From Rotaria socialis (Eukaryota; Rotifera; Eurotatoria; Philodinida; Philodinidae), in NCBI GenBank assembly GCA_905331475.1, contig CAJNYU010003363.1, positions 80,903-144,902 of the forward strand: a DNA stretch of 64,000 nt, in the 5' to 3' direction. Position 1 is the stretch's first letter. Every line of letters starts with the position of its first letter. The notes under the pieces were generated by a model that searched no databases, was not told where the DNA came from, and worked only from the letters and a program-made list of their open reading frames with translations. The position numbers and the translations under genes are program-made. This document shows positions 1 to 12,564 of the stretch, in pieces.

Positions 1-3000
1 TGCAGAAGCTGTCTTTGTTTCTTCGTCTTTTTGTGTTTCTGTTACTGACAAAGTTTGTTGTTCTTCTGTCGATACAATCTTGGTGTCATCGGCATTGTGT
101 TCCGTCGAAACTAGCACAGGCGCAGGTTCTACGACTGATTCGAGTTTTGTTTCTGTTGCTGTTATTGAGGATATAATCGCTGTTACATCATTATCTGCTT
201 GTGTTGACAATATATCTTGTTGTTCATTAATGGTTACTGTGTTTGTTTTTTCTACTTGCTGCTCTTCCGTCGCTGCTGGAATTTGCTGGTTATCTACAGA
301 TGCAGTCTTTGTTTCTTCTTCTTCCTTTTGTGCACCTGTTACTGATGAAAGTTGTTCTCCAGTGGATACAACCTTGCCTTCATCTTCCTTTTGTTCTGTC
401 AGAACAAGCTCAAGTCCAGGTTCTACAAATGATTCAACTTTTGTTTCTTCTTCTTTTTGTGTATCAATTACTGGCGAAACTTGTTCTTCGATGGATGCGA
501 TTTTGGCTTCATCCTCGTTTTGTTCTGTTGCAATCGGCACAGATTGAGTTTCTACTACTGTTTTTGTTTTATCCACCTCGTGTTCTTCCGCTACCAATGA
601 AACTTGCTGCTTTTCTGTCGCTATAATGTTGGTTTCATCTGTCTTCTCTTCCGTTGAAATGGATACAGGCTGAGACTCTACTGTTCTTTCGACTTTTGTT
701 TCTGTTTCAGGTATCGAAGAAGTATGTTGTTCATCCGCCGGCGAGGTTATCTGTGCTGCTTCTTTATCTTCTGGAGTTGATAATATAACTTGTTCTTCAG
801 CAATGATTATTGTTTTTTTATTTTCGTCCTCTTGTTGTTCTTCGTTCGCTATAATCTTGACTTCATCTTCGTTTTGCTCTGTTGAAATCAGCACAGGTCG
901 AGCTTCTATTACTGATTCAAGTTTTGTTTCTTTTTCAGGTATCGAAGAAACTTGCTGTTCATCTGCTGATGACAATTTTGTTTCATCTTCTTTGTGTTTA
1001 ATTGATGTTGATAAAATCTGATGTTCTTCAGTAGTGACAGTTGTTGTGGTTATTTCATGAGTCTGTTGTTGCCCGTCTGATGAACTGTGTATTTCTTGTT
1101 TTGGTTCTTCAGCTACCAAGTTTATTTGTTGCTCGTCTGTAACATCAGGCTGTACTTCTACTTTTAGCTCTTCAGCAGTCGATGTTTCTACTTGATCGCC
1201 TGTCATTGCAGCTATTGTTTCTGCACTCTTCTCATCTACTGTTGCATAAGAGCTTTGATCTGTAGTTACAGGTTTAGTTTGTTTCATTGTCAAAGATTTT
1301 GTTACTTCGGTTTCTTCTTCAATCACTGGTGAAAGTTCCTGTTCATTGGATAGTAAACTCTCGATATCTTTCTTTTCTTCTTTATTTATAAATGAAGTTT
1401 CATGTTCTTTGTTTTCTAGAGCAGTTCCTAACTTCGATTGAGATTCATATTGTTGTTCAATGGTTGATTTTAATGTTTCTTGTTCAACTAAGGTTTGTAC
1501 TGGAAATTCATTAGACGAAAGAGTTCGCTGCTCTTCTGTTTCTTCTGTAGTAGTAACTGTCGGGATTTGAATATCAGAAAATAAACTAATGTTTTTATTA
1601 ATATCCGACGTAAAAGTGGCAACGTTTTCATATGAATCTCCACGAATAAGATGAGCCGGTTTTGTTTGCTCTGTATTACTAGTTTCCATGGTTACAGTCA
1701 TTGATTGTTGTGATAATTCAGGTTGAATTGCTTTTGTTGGCAGGACGGGCGAACTGTCCGAAGAAAGTTGATAGTCGAGTACACTTTTTCCTGGACTCAT
1801 GCTACTGAAAGTAGAACTCAATGGTGATACACTAGCGAGAACTTCTGAAATTTGATTGATTAATGAATCGTATTTATCTATAGTATTTTCAAGAATTCGA
1901 ATAGGTTCTGAAGAATATCCTGATAATTGCTCCATACGTAAACGTTCCGGTTCAATTTTCAGTTCTTCACGAGTAGCATAAGATGACATCGGTGAACTCA
2001 AAACTGGTGATGGTTTTTCCAGTTTCGATGGTCGCATATCTTCATCATGTTGAAATAAAAGTGTTTCAGGGCGATCAAATTGTTTTTCTATTGTTGAAGT
2101 TGGTCGAATAGTAGGTTCACTAATACTACTTTGATTAATATTGTAAGTAGATAATGATGAAGATGATCGCAATGGAGCTGAAGGTTTGAATGTTGATTCG
2201 GTCGATGATGACGATAATGATGTTGTATGAGTATTTGATGGTGGATACGATTGAAATGAATACGCAGGCAACGGTTTGTATATACTGTTGTAGGATGTTT
2301 CATATCGAGAAACACTCGGTAATGTCGATAGTCGTGGTTGAGAACGAGATGTAAATGTTGTATAAGATCGTTGACTATCGACACTTGGAGTTGGTGTAGT
2401 CGTAAGCGTCGATGGTGAACTACGTATTAGTGTTGAATAACTAGATGTAAATGTTTGTGATTGAGGTGAGGAATATTGTGTAGTTGAAAGTGGTTCGTAT
2501 GGTGTCGATCGGTCTGAAGTAGCACTTGAAGAGTAAGTAGAGCTTCGACTTGACGAAGGTGGGATAAGTTTTTCTGCTGGACTTGAAGAGTAAGGAGAGC
2601 TTCGACTAGACGAAGGTGGGATAAGTTTTTCTGCTGGACTTGATGTCTGAATATTATTAATATTGGTAAAACGAGTTTCGCTCGTTTTAATTGACTGTTT
2701 TGAAGATAATGGGGGACTTGTTGGTTTGAGTGGAATTGGTGCAGCATTAGCAAATACAGCAGTACTTATACGATTTACATGTCTAGTTGGAATCGGTTTA
2801 GAAGCAATGGCAGATAAATATGCATCGGTATAGTCAGAACTTGGTGGTGTAATAGCTTTAGCACGTTGCTTTCCTCGCATTTCACCAGTACCAAAAAAAG
2901 TGACTGTTTTTTCTTTTCGATTATTAGCATCACTTCCGTTCCATTGATAAGCACCAGAACGATCATTAACAGGCACCCATTGAACATTTAAACTAATCAT

Positions 3001-3119
3001 GGCTGGACGGCGTCGGGCGCCACCGTATACCTGATCGAACAGTGTTGGCTCTTTTACCATCGACGATGAAATCTGTGATGAAGCAAGTGATGCTATGGGT
3101 AACATATCGCTAGTATGAC
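1..3119 (-). CDS. Giant Ser/Thr/Glu-rich 3' exon, partial; candidate alternative tail of IF-1
   Basis: The minus-strand frame whose codons begin at plus positions 1, 4, 7 and so on has no stop codon from 3119 to 1. That is at least 1,039 codons, running off the window. It opens at a strong 3' splice site (pyrimidine tract then TTTACAG, exon starting at 3119), phase 1. The first ~120 residues have mixed composition (e.g. VYGGARRRPAM, MISLNVQWVPV). The next ~250 are Ser/Pro/Thr/Tyr-rich. From about position 1700 to 1 the protein is acidic, with degenerate repeats of the form TEEQQ..., TKLES... No catalytic domain is recognised. No coding exon lies between here and the C2 exons, and the upstream donor of matching phase is the one ending the IF-1 tail exon at 5544. 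The favoured reading is a second, very long tail for IF-1, comparable in style to neurofilament or nestin tails. An independent gene with an unseen first exon is possible. Confidence 0.72.
2524..2637 (-). repeat. 57-bp tandem duplication in the giant tail exon
   Basis: Two adjacent 57-bp copies (2524-2580 and 2581-2637) differ at only a few bases. Each encodes a 19-residue unit containing SPAEKLIPPSSSRSS. The reading frame is preserved, which supports translation of this exon. Confidence 0.9.
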
Positions 3120-3464
3120 CTGTAAATTGAATACAAAAAAAAGACAATGAACTATTGCTTTTGTTGATGTTATTTTTCCTTTTTATCTTGCAAAATCTCA
3201 TGCATTGTATCAGCAGGCAATCAATCAATCAATCAATCAGTCATTCCGTCATGCTTTGTGTATAATGCAGCAGCTGAACTACGTGTATTAAGAAAGAAGA
3301 AAAAAGAAAAAAGAGAAGACAGAGCTATAACTAAATGCAAGAATAATATAGATGAGCAAAACTGTACTAGAAGCAATCAAAGAAATCTAATATAGAGATT
3401 AAAAAGAATATATCACTGAGCGACAACATCAAAAGTCTGTTCAATAGATATTTTTTCTCGGATA
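3120..3464 (-). other. Non-coding gap between the two alternative 3' exon sets
   Basis: No coding sequence is seen. It holds the 3' splice site of the giant tail exon (about 3120-3150) and, presumably, the 3' UTR of the C2 exon. A short (AATC)n microsatellite lies at about 3209-3241. Confidence 0.6.
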
Positions 3465-4298
3465 TTATGCATCGAGTGCTTTGAGTCGTAAAGCCAACGC
3501 GCCTTCAGCTTCGAGTGTAAACCAATCATCAGATAAATTTGCATCATCTATATTATAGTTCGCCAATGGAACTAATGCTTGACCCATGTAAACTTTCTCA
3601 GTAGAAAAAAGTGATCTATCATTTTTAACTGCAATATCTAATGTTTTCAATTTAGCTTCTTCGTATGTTATATCATATTCGAAGGTTTCATCGAATACAG
3701 GTGCTAATGTATCTTTGATGATCTTTGTACGACGCTTGGTTTTTTTGCGTTTGTCAGGTAGAAGTAATAAGCGTACATATGGATCAGAAAGGCTATTCTT
3801 ATCCGTATTGATTAAATCACGTGCTTCATATACACGTACAATAAGTTTGCCACGTGCTCGATCATAACGAAAACCACAACGAATTTTACCATAACCGTCA
3901 TCTTTTCGTTGTGCTTGTAAACGATCACGCCGTTCGTTTTGATCTTCTAATGATGAATCGTCACCTTCGGCACCTGCTCGACCGCCTGAACTTCGATCAA
4001 TGGATTCACCTTGATCTCGAATTCGTTTGACAACATTGCTGCTTCGGCTTGTTTCTTCATGAATGGTTGGTGGATAACGATCATTATTGCCACGAATATT
4101 ATCAGCAGATATTGAAGATGGTGGACTAGAATGACGTTCATACGACGAATTTGTTGGTATACCTGAAGAGAGAAAGTTTATTTTGATTACAATTAATATT
4201 AATTGCATTACCACCATGATCACCGCCAGATGGTGTATTTTCACGACCACGGCGACTTCCACTAGTATCTCGTTCAGTGGATGATCGATCTTCTGATT
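3465..4298 (-). CDS. C2-domain terminal exons; candidate C-terminus of IF-1
   Basis: Two minus-strand exons: 4298-4212 (acceptor ATTATAG, donor GTG|GTAATG) and 4162-3465 (acceptor TCTTCAG, ending KALDA-stop). The join gives a low-complexity Ser/Arg/Glu linker and then a C2 domain of about 125 residues. Seen in it are the strand LIVRVYEARDL, the loop LSDPYVRLLLLPD with its Asp, a basic patch RKKTKRRTK, and PVFDETFEYD. This is the layout of RIM, piccolo and synaptotagmin-like C2 domains, which bind phospholipids or Ca2+ at membranes. The first exon enters in phase 1 and so needs an upstream exon. The only coding donor nearby is the IF-1 tail donor at 5544, also phase 1. The combined coding length (1,543 + 785 nt) is 776 codons including the stop, i.e. 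a 775-residue IF-C2 protein. A separate RIM-like gene with distant upstream exons is the alternative. Confidence 0.75.
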   Translation of the reverse strand, partial: NQKIDHPLNEILVEVAVVVKIHHLAVIMVVMQLILIVIKINFLSSGIPTNSSYERHSSPPSSISADNIRGNNDRYPPTIHEETSRSSNVVKRIRDQGESIDRSSGGRAGAEGDDSSLEDQNERRDRLQAQRKDDGYGKIRCGFRYDRARGKLIVRVYEARDLINTDKNSLSDPYVRLLLLPDKRKKTKRRTKIIKDTLAPVFDETFEYDITYEEAKLKTLDIAVKNDRSLFSTEKVYMGQALVPLANYNIDDANLSDDWFTLEAEGALALRLKALDA

Positions 4299-5535
4299 CT
4301 ATAATTATTATGATATTCTTTTATTCTCATTAAGTCAAGTATAACGACGAACATCAAATTGATGATGATGACGATGACGACGATGACGACAACGACGACA
4401 ATTAGTACAACAATAACAACAACAACAGCAGCAGCAGCAGCGAGAACTATCGATCTCAACTCTTTAGTAATCAATAATATCTTTCGTTCGGTTCTCTGTC
4501 GGGAAAAGACCATTTTTTTATTAATTATATATTCCAACATCTTATTTTCTGATTCATTGATTAAATGCAAATTTCTTATTCGAGAGAGAGAAAGAGAGAT
4601 TACCGAACGAATAATATTCTTCGATAACATTCTTAAGTTGGATTATATTTTCTTTCAAATACCCATTATTTATTTGTAAACTAGCTAAATACAATATAAA
4701 ATACGCACAACACGATCACAACACTAAACAAGCAAAATAAGGCACGAGGAGAAGCGGTGCAAACATGCAAATCTCTGCTCCTTCAAAAGAAAAATATGAT
4801 TATAAATAATGGAAAAAAAGAAAATTTTCATTACTCTTCTTCGCGTTTCTCAAAGAAGATACAAATGTCTCTTCTTTTCTTTTTGTCAGTTTTTTTTTAT
4901 CGAAAACGAGTTCCTTTAATTTATAAAAATGGAATTTGTTTCTTGTCATATCTCCTTTTCTACTCGTCCTATTTCAAATATATCGAAAAACCAAGAAAAG
5001 GAAATCTAACGAAGGAATAAAAAGGCCAATATACACATTGCTAACATAAAAGAAAAAAAAGAAAAGAAACGAAACGAAACGAAACGAAGCAATTGACTAG
5101 CAGTAATTATAAACTAAGTTTGTCAATTTCCATCAATTAAATATTTGATGATTAATACATATTCATGCATAGCCAATGGGACCTAGAAAAACAAATCATA
5201 CAATCGATGGATTGATGAATGATTACGTTAAGAATTATTATTCATGGTTGATTGAAAAAAACTTAAATGAATCCCTTATCTTTAGACCGCAACTTAAATG
5301 GCATTTAAACGATTTCTATATGTAATCATTGCTCTTTCGCGTTACCAAAATTGACATTCGGTTATGATCGATATGAATTTTATTTTTAACATTTTCATTA
5401 TTTTTAATTGAAGGATTGTGCAAGAGAAAGTACTAAGCAAGGATAATAAGTTATATGTAAATCTAACATGCATCGTGGGTGTTAACACAACAAGTAACAT
5501 AACAGGGGTGCAAAGTGTAGATATCATCATCATCA
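4299..5535 (-). other. Intron between the IF-1 tail exon and the C2 exons
   Basis: No coding sequence is recognised on either strand. It contains a compound microsatellite (GATGAC/ACAACA/CAG-type, 4360-4442), which creates spurious open frames on both strands, and a short (GAAAC)n run near 5062-5090. Composition is AT-rich like the other introns. Confidence 0.6.
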
Positions 5536-8307
5536 TCACTTACCTTGACCTCCACTTGTTGTTCGATAGGAGCGTGAATAAGAGTAAGATGTAGCTCCAC
5601 CAGTAGCAGCAGTGGCAGCAGCACCGCCACCAGCAGCTCCGCCGCCACCAACATTTCCACCAGCCGCAGCGAATTCGATACGAGCTTGCTCTTCAACATT
5701 TGCAACTATTTGTTTTAAACCTTGTCTGAAAAAATTCATTGAAGTATTTTATATAAGATAGATAAGCTTGTTTTTTATCCTACCGGTTTTCTTCTCCTTC
5801 GAGTAATTTTCTATAGATTGCAATTTCAGCATCAAGCGATGATTTAGTTGTAACAAGCTCATCATAATCACGTCCTAATTCTTCAAGCCGACTTCGGAGC
5901 TCTTGAATTTCACGGTCACGTTCATTGGTTGATTGAATACCTTCACGTCGTTCAATTTGAACAAGTTCTTCTAATTCTTGAATTCGATTTTCTAATTCAC
6001 CATTCTAAATAGAAGTCAAATCGATAAATAGCTAGTTTGTTGTCTTATATATATATATATTAAATCTTTACTCGTTGTCTCATGGCTGAAATATCTTTTC
6101 TTGAATCCGTAACCAATGTTCGTAATTTCTTCATTTCTTCTCGCTCACGAATACTATCTGGTGCTTCGATAGCACGACGAGATTGAATTTCTTGTACCTA
6201 AAAACCAAACAAATGTCATCATCATATCCAAAACAAAATCTTTGACAAACTATCTTACGGCTTGTGTAACTTTTAAACGATACCATGATTCCAGTTCACC
6301 ACGTTGTTGATTATTAAGTTGTTCGTATTCCTCACGAATATCTCGTATAGCACTTGATAATTCATGTTTAAAAAAATTTGCTGGGTCTAATGCTGTACCA
6401 ACTAAATTAGCTTGTTTTAATTCTTCTATTTCTTGTGCATGAATTTGTTTTAAGAAATTAATTTCTTCTTCAAGACTTTGTTTTTCATTTTCAAGTTGTA
6501 CACGTGCAATCGTTTCATGATCTAAATCTTGTGTCACACGTTGAATATCTAAGATGAGCTTTTGAGATTCTGCACGATAACGTTTTTGCTCATCTTCCAA
6601 ATCAGCTGAAAGAGAATATTTTCTCCGTAGAAAATAGAAGAAAGAAGAAAAAAACAAAAGTTACCTAAACGACGTCGAAACAGATTAAGATCAGCTTCGT
6701 TGTCGGCTAATTGTTTTTGTAAAACGTCGATTTTTTGTCGATCGGAGTCTCTTCCAGCTAATAATGTTTCATATCTATGAAAAAGAAAAGTAAAAAGGAT
6801 TATTTTAATACGATCAACAAATGCGGATTCAAACAAATACTTGTCTTTAAATTTTAATGTTTCTTCTTCAGCACGCTTAGCTCGAAGTTCAGCTGCTGCA
6901 CGATCTTTTGCTGTTTCATCAATAATACGACGAGCTTCACGTACTTCAACTTCATACATTTCTTTGACTTTGCCTGTTTGCGTACCCCATTTTCCACTGA
7001 AAAAAAACACATCAGGTTTTCTTTTGCAATCACGAAAACAAAAATCATTGAAAACTTACCGTAGATGTTCAAGTTCTAATTGAAGCTTTTTATTTTGTGC
7101 TTCCAAATATCGTACACGTTCAATGTATGAAGCAAAACGATCATTGAGATGAGTTAATTCTCGTTTTTCGCGTTCACGGTTTTCTCTTTAAAAGCAAAAA
7201 TTGAAAATAATTCATTCATTCATTCATTCATTCAAACATACGCTCATGAGGATAGAATAAAGTATTATTGTTTTTTTTTCATTAGAAAATCACCTTTGTG
7301 ATCTCATGAGGAGAAAGTGTAAACTGCCATTCTAATTCTTATATTCTTTTATCATCCCATGAGCCAGTATCGTGTCATGTCGTTTTAAATGCGCATATAA
7401 ATATATATATATATATATCGCAATAAACATACTCTTGCCATTTATGTTCTTTGAAGGATGTTACTAATGCTATTCGAAATATGAAAGATAACATTTGTTG
7501 ATAGATACCAGCCGTGAGAATCTTTAGAGGAAGCGTAATTAAAATAGCTAACTGTTCTACGAATTTTGAACTCTTTTTACTTATGTTGTAAAAGTTTACT
7601 TTTCACAATATCATTGTCCTGGTCTTGAAACGAAAACTTCCTCGCCTTTGTCGGTTATTGACCCTTGTCATAAATAAATACAGTTAGTAGTCTAACAACA
7701 TTTCGGACACATACATATCAATGTCGGCAACATCATACACTATCCTAACAGATGGTGTCATGCACAGTTGGACTTTCTTTTCATACTATCCAGCATCAAA
7801 TTACACACTCATGAGAAGAAGGCGGATAACATTACTATTATTATTACTACTAGTACTAGTACCGATATGTGATGCACACTATTCAGTAATCAAGCAATCT
7901 GATCAGAGAACAAACACACTCTCTCTGATAGACACACATAACTGTGATTAATCGGTTGGTTTATATAATGCAATGATAGATGTTGAACAGTGGCAGAAGA
8001 AAAATATTTTGCTTCTTTTTTTCAAAACTTACTGAATTGCAACAACAGCAGCTGATTTGCCACCTGGCTTGAGTGGAACACCACCAGAACCGATTCCATA
8101 CGAATAGAAACGCTCCATAACAATATTGCTTGATGCAGGTGCTACTCGATTTGTAATATTTGTTGAACGCGGAGCAATTTGTGATCGATAATGCGTCGTT
8201 TCTTCTTCTTCAGTTCGAGTATGGTGAGTTGATGATGATGAAGAAGGATCACGACGTTGATCTCGTTCGTCACGATCCGAATCTCGATAATTACCACGAT
8301 TATCCAT
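5536..8307 (-). CDS. Intermediate filament protein IF-1 (rod plus Gly/Ala-rich tail)
   Basis: Cytoskeletal intermediate filament protein. Eight minus-strand exons: 8307-8033, 7185-7060, 6996-6841, 6774-6665, 6605-6259, 6197-6072, 6004-5784 and 5725-5544. A Ser/Arg-rich head (~90 residues, including [10 protein letters not shown]) is followed by the coil 1A signature ([19 protein letters not shown]) and continuous heptad-rich coils. The rod ends in the helix termination motif ([15 protein letters not shown]), then a Gly/Ala/Ser tail. No lamin-tail Ig fold is seen. ATG 8307 is chosen because head homology with IF-2 begins just after it; a 3' splice site just upstream suggests a spliced 5' UTR. 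The last exon ends CAAG|GTAAGT. If this donor is unused, translation stops two codons later (stop 5538-5536). If used, it is in phase with both downstream terminal exon sets. Neighbouring IF-2 is its closest relative in the window. Confidence 0.9.
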
Positions 8308-11300
8308 TGATCTAATAACCAGTGGTGAAACTATAATGAGAAACAATAATAATATTATAAGAAAATGAAATTCTATCTTCTATATTTTTGTGAATAAGTA
8401 AATAAATAAATAATAAAGAATTTCCACTTGCCTTTCCCTTATTAAAAAGTAATAATAGAAAAAAATGTGTCAATGATAAGTTTTTTTTAGACGGAAGAGC
8501 GTGTGTACTCCGATCTAGAGAGAAAATTTATATTCGATGGCATTGCAGCGGTTTTTCTTTTTTTGTAGTTTCCTATGGGAAAACTATAATTTTTTTTTGT
8601 TTCAGACCACAATAGCTACTTCTATTCGCCGAACGAGATCATATACATGAATCAAGAAAAATAAAAAACAATTCTTGCCTGGCTCGCCTCTTTTTTCTCT
8701 CTGACAGCGTTACCAAAACGAGAAGCAACAAATATTTTCTTCGTCGTCTTGTTCTCTCCTTCTTAGCTTGTGCTACTTGTTACTGTGAACACAATATGCA
8801 ATGCCTATCTCCTGCGGCAAACACAGTGGCAAAAAGTGGCATTTCCATCTTCTCTTCTCTGTGCTTCTCTTTGGAAGAAGAGAAAGAAACTGGTTCAAAC
8901 TTTCTCTTATTCCCTCTGATAATAAAAAAAAAACTAAAAAGAAAAGAAAACATTTTTTTTTCATTACTCGTTTTCTCTCTTCATAATAGTGAGAGTTGAA
9001 GAGAGATGTGGTAATTTCATCTTCGATGCATCCTCTCTCTCTCTCTCTTTGCTTCTATCTTTCGATTGCGTGATGATGTACTACACTGCGTAAAGATCAG
9101 TTGTATGTCTATTTGTATGATGTGCACTAGTCGTCATCATCATCATTCAATAACAAATAAAACCAAATTTTATGCAACGATCTGCAATAATAAAATTATT
9201 CCTAAATGAATGTGTAGGCGTGTGTATGTGAGCGGAAAGCAATGAACGGATTATTTTAATATTCAGCCTGAGTAGAATAGAAGAAGAAGAAGAAGAAGAA
9301 GAAAGAAATGAAAGTCGGGTGAGGCCAGGGACTGATGGAGTCTATGTGCGGTTAGTTAGAGCAAAACCAATTGAATTTCGAATGCTAAAAAGGACATTAT
9401 AAATTAAAAGAATAGATACTATACAGAGACGTGTATATGAATAAATAATCCAAATGTCTGTTACTTTTATTAGCAAGCAATTACATATTGTATTCAATGA
9501 TTTTTCTTTTGTCTCTATTAATATTACCGATTTGAAACGTTTTCAGTTTTATTTGATGAGGAAATAAAACGGACTTTGTACTTACGGCATTTCTAATCAC
9601 AATAAAATAACCTCCTATAGGCCTCGATTGGCCATAAAAGATGATAATGATAGATGTTTTACATATACTTATACAATTATAGATAATAGGAAATCAGTAA
9701 TTCTTCTAAAAATTATCTAGAAAAATTATAGGAAACACCTGCTCAGCAATGTCAAATTTCTCATTGAGATATCTCTAATTACTTATTTAAATCAGACTCT
9801 ATGTCAATATTTGTGCTTATTTATAGCATGCAATGAGACCATTCGCAGAAGAAGAAAAAAACTCTATCTTAAATATAAATATGATATAGAGTACTATTTC
9901 CCAAGTGAAGATATTCAAATTAAAGGATGACCTTGCATTAAAAAAAACATCAAAGACACATTTCTATTGAAGAAATTCATCAACCGAATAAATTAATGCT
10001 ACTATTTATTATTCTAGTTTTGTTAGATGCACTAAAATAAATCACTTAGCAATATGAAATATTGAGAAAAATTATTGATTTGCATGCATGCATGCATGCA
10101 TACATATATTAGTTTTCCAAAATCAATATTCTCGAAATAGTAGACATATCGTATGAGTTTTGGGATGTTTTCTTCTATAAACATATATTTAGATTGCTTA
10201 TAAGAATCTTATCATCGTCTATTAGAATGACATACCGTTGGGGGATACGTGTGATCAGTATACGCAAACAACAATCGATCTTCGTCAACAACGGAAAAAT
10301 CGCATCCTATGTGCTTGTTTACTACCGTTAGGCAAGAAGTTTTTTAATATATGGACTATTATTCTACTAGCACATAGTAAGCCTAACAGGAGGAAAAACA
10401 AGAAAAGAAGTTTGTCTCCCTACTTTTCTCAAATAGTATTGATTAACGTGTCTAAGAGAAAAAAAAAGGAGGCTCTTGTTGCTGTCTGCTATTACTATCA
10501 TCTTTGCTTTTCTATTCTTCTTCTTCGTCTTCTTTTCTTTGGTCTACAACGTACATATCTTATTTGTTCTATCTAGAACGACGAATAAAAATGCTTATTT
10601 GTCTTCAACTAGAAAAACGTCATTTATTATTGTGACTCATTGTCACCTACAACTCATCCATATAGAAAAAAAACAGCATCTACTATAGCATTTTTGTCTG
10701 GTGAGAAAAATTACACATCATTTACACAACGAACCACAATAATGATTGGAAAATTCTTCTTATTTACGACCTTTTAATCTGTTCTAATTGTATTTGCAAA
10801 ACGGGTCTAGTATGAAAATAATAGTAAAGAAAAAATAGAAATTCTCAGTTCTTTCCTCTCTATTGACGCTGAGCAAACCATTCAATAACAATAGCCTCAT
10901 CAGAATCAATATTTCGGAATACGATGTCACTTCCTGATTGATAGAAATGAGAAAAAGTATGTCTATGCACTTGATGCATCTTTGTCAAGAGTCAAGTATG
11001 AAACAAAATAAGATAAAATTAACAATCGGAAGAGTTGATAATAAGCACGTACTCTTATCTAATGAAATCTCTCAATGTTAAATGGACATTCCTTAACATG
11101 AATAAATAAAAAGAAAACACATAGTTCTATTTGGCAATCAATAACTATAGATTTTTTGTTTTTTGAAAGGACTCTTCCTTTCAATAAGGATGAATGGTTT
11201 CTTTATTGGATGATAAATATTCAGAGAGTTTTTCTTCTTCTTTCTATCCACTTAATTAGATCTGTTATTTAACCTTGATCTCATGCATATCTTCAGAAGA

Positions 11301-12564
11301 AAATCAATTTTCAGGAAAAAAAACTGATACATTTCAGTATTTTTCAGTAGATAGAACGTAAAAAATATAATTGCAAATTGATGTTAACTAATAATTTCAA
11401 TAGTGATTTTTCTTTCAGGAAATAAAAGCTATATCCGGAATGAAGTTTTTATTCTTTGGCGAGAATATTTTTTGCATATAGACTTTTAAGGCTACGAATA
11501 GAACGAACAGGGAAATACACTTTGGCATGTTCTTTGAACTTTTAGATAATCATTATTACAAAAAGAAACTTAGTTTTGTGTTCAACTGAAAAAAAAATAG
11601 TTTGATTACACATCAATTATGCCAGTGGGTTTTCTTTCTCTATAAATAGAATCTTCGAAAATATTCTTTTACAGTATATCAAGAAAAGTAACGATTAACA
11701 AACTCATATATTTATGAGTAGTGTCGTTCATAAAATTTAACGACATTGGTCGTAAAAGTTTTGAATGCCCTCAATTTATACATCTCATAAAACTAATAAA
11801 AAGCTACTGTATTTCGAATACCAAAAGACTTTATCAGTTGAGAAAAAGAATAGAATTCTTTTCTCTAATAAAACAAAATACAATAAAACCTTGAATCATT
11901 AACGAGACTATCCTATAATAAATAAAAATATGCATTACTCAATTTATTTCATGAGTATTCTCAAAAGCATTCTGACTATTGATCAATACTTCTACGAAAT
12001 TCATCATAAAGATATCTATCATTATTCTTTGTTTTCCCGATGATGTATTTGTTTATGATTTAAAGAAAATTAAGACTTTATCTTTTAAAAGTAATCAATC
12101 TCGATATGAAAAGAAAAATGATCTCGAGCTATCTGATATCTATCAACAATCGAAATTCTTGGATTAACTATATGAAATAAAATTCTTTGTAAATTATTAT
12201 TTCTCTATATAATCTTTCAATAGTTTCCCACAAACTCCTCCATGTTCGTTTTCATCTATCACCATTTTATATAAATTTGCAATGCAGTAGCAAATTAAAA
12301 TCCATCACCCAAAGCCAATGAATGTGCAAAGCAAAAACGTGAAGTTTTTTTCTCCTCTTTCAAAACATATACATTTATATTGCTAAAAGAATGACCTTAA
12401 CACCAAAAACAAAATCGTTTCTTACACAACAACAAAAAACTGCTCTAGCTGGCCTTACTAAACACAAGACAGAGAGAAAGAGACATAAACTTAGAGGTTA
12501 AAAATGATGAGAATAAGAAGTGTTCTTTTTTGTTTTGATTTGAGATTTCTTCTAAACGATATTT
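8308..12564. other. Intergenic region between IF-2 and IF-1
   Basis: About 4.3 kb with no convincing coding sequence. Short open frames (e.g. 10238-10576 plus) have no family signal. Simple repeats include (GAA)n at about 9277-9302 and a (TGCA)n palindromic run near 10083-10102. It should hold the IF-1 promoter and 5' UTR exon(s) and the IF-2 3' UTR; no specific element is recognised. Confidence 0.5.

Noticed and set aside
80-1021. Several plus-strand open frames opposite the giant tail exon
   Set aside because: They are the antisense of a Glu/Thr/Ser-rich coding exon; their Ser/Cys/Phe-rich composition is the mirror of that bias and frames are short.
4274-4679. Open frames on both strands rich in Met/Thr or Val/Ile
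   Set aside because: They are produced by the trinucleotide-type microsatellite at 4360-4442 in an intron.
7721-7951. Plus-strand frame resembling a secreted peptide (poly-Leu signal-like segment)
   Set aside because: The leucines come from a TTA-type repeat inside IF-1 intron 1; no supporting promoter, polyA signal or family match.
10238-10688. Plus-strand frames of 112 and 70 codons between IF-2 and IF-1
   Set aside because: AT-rich low-information translations with no recognisable motif or splice context.
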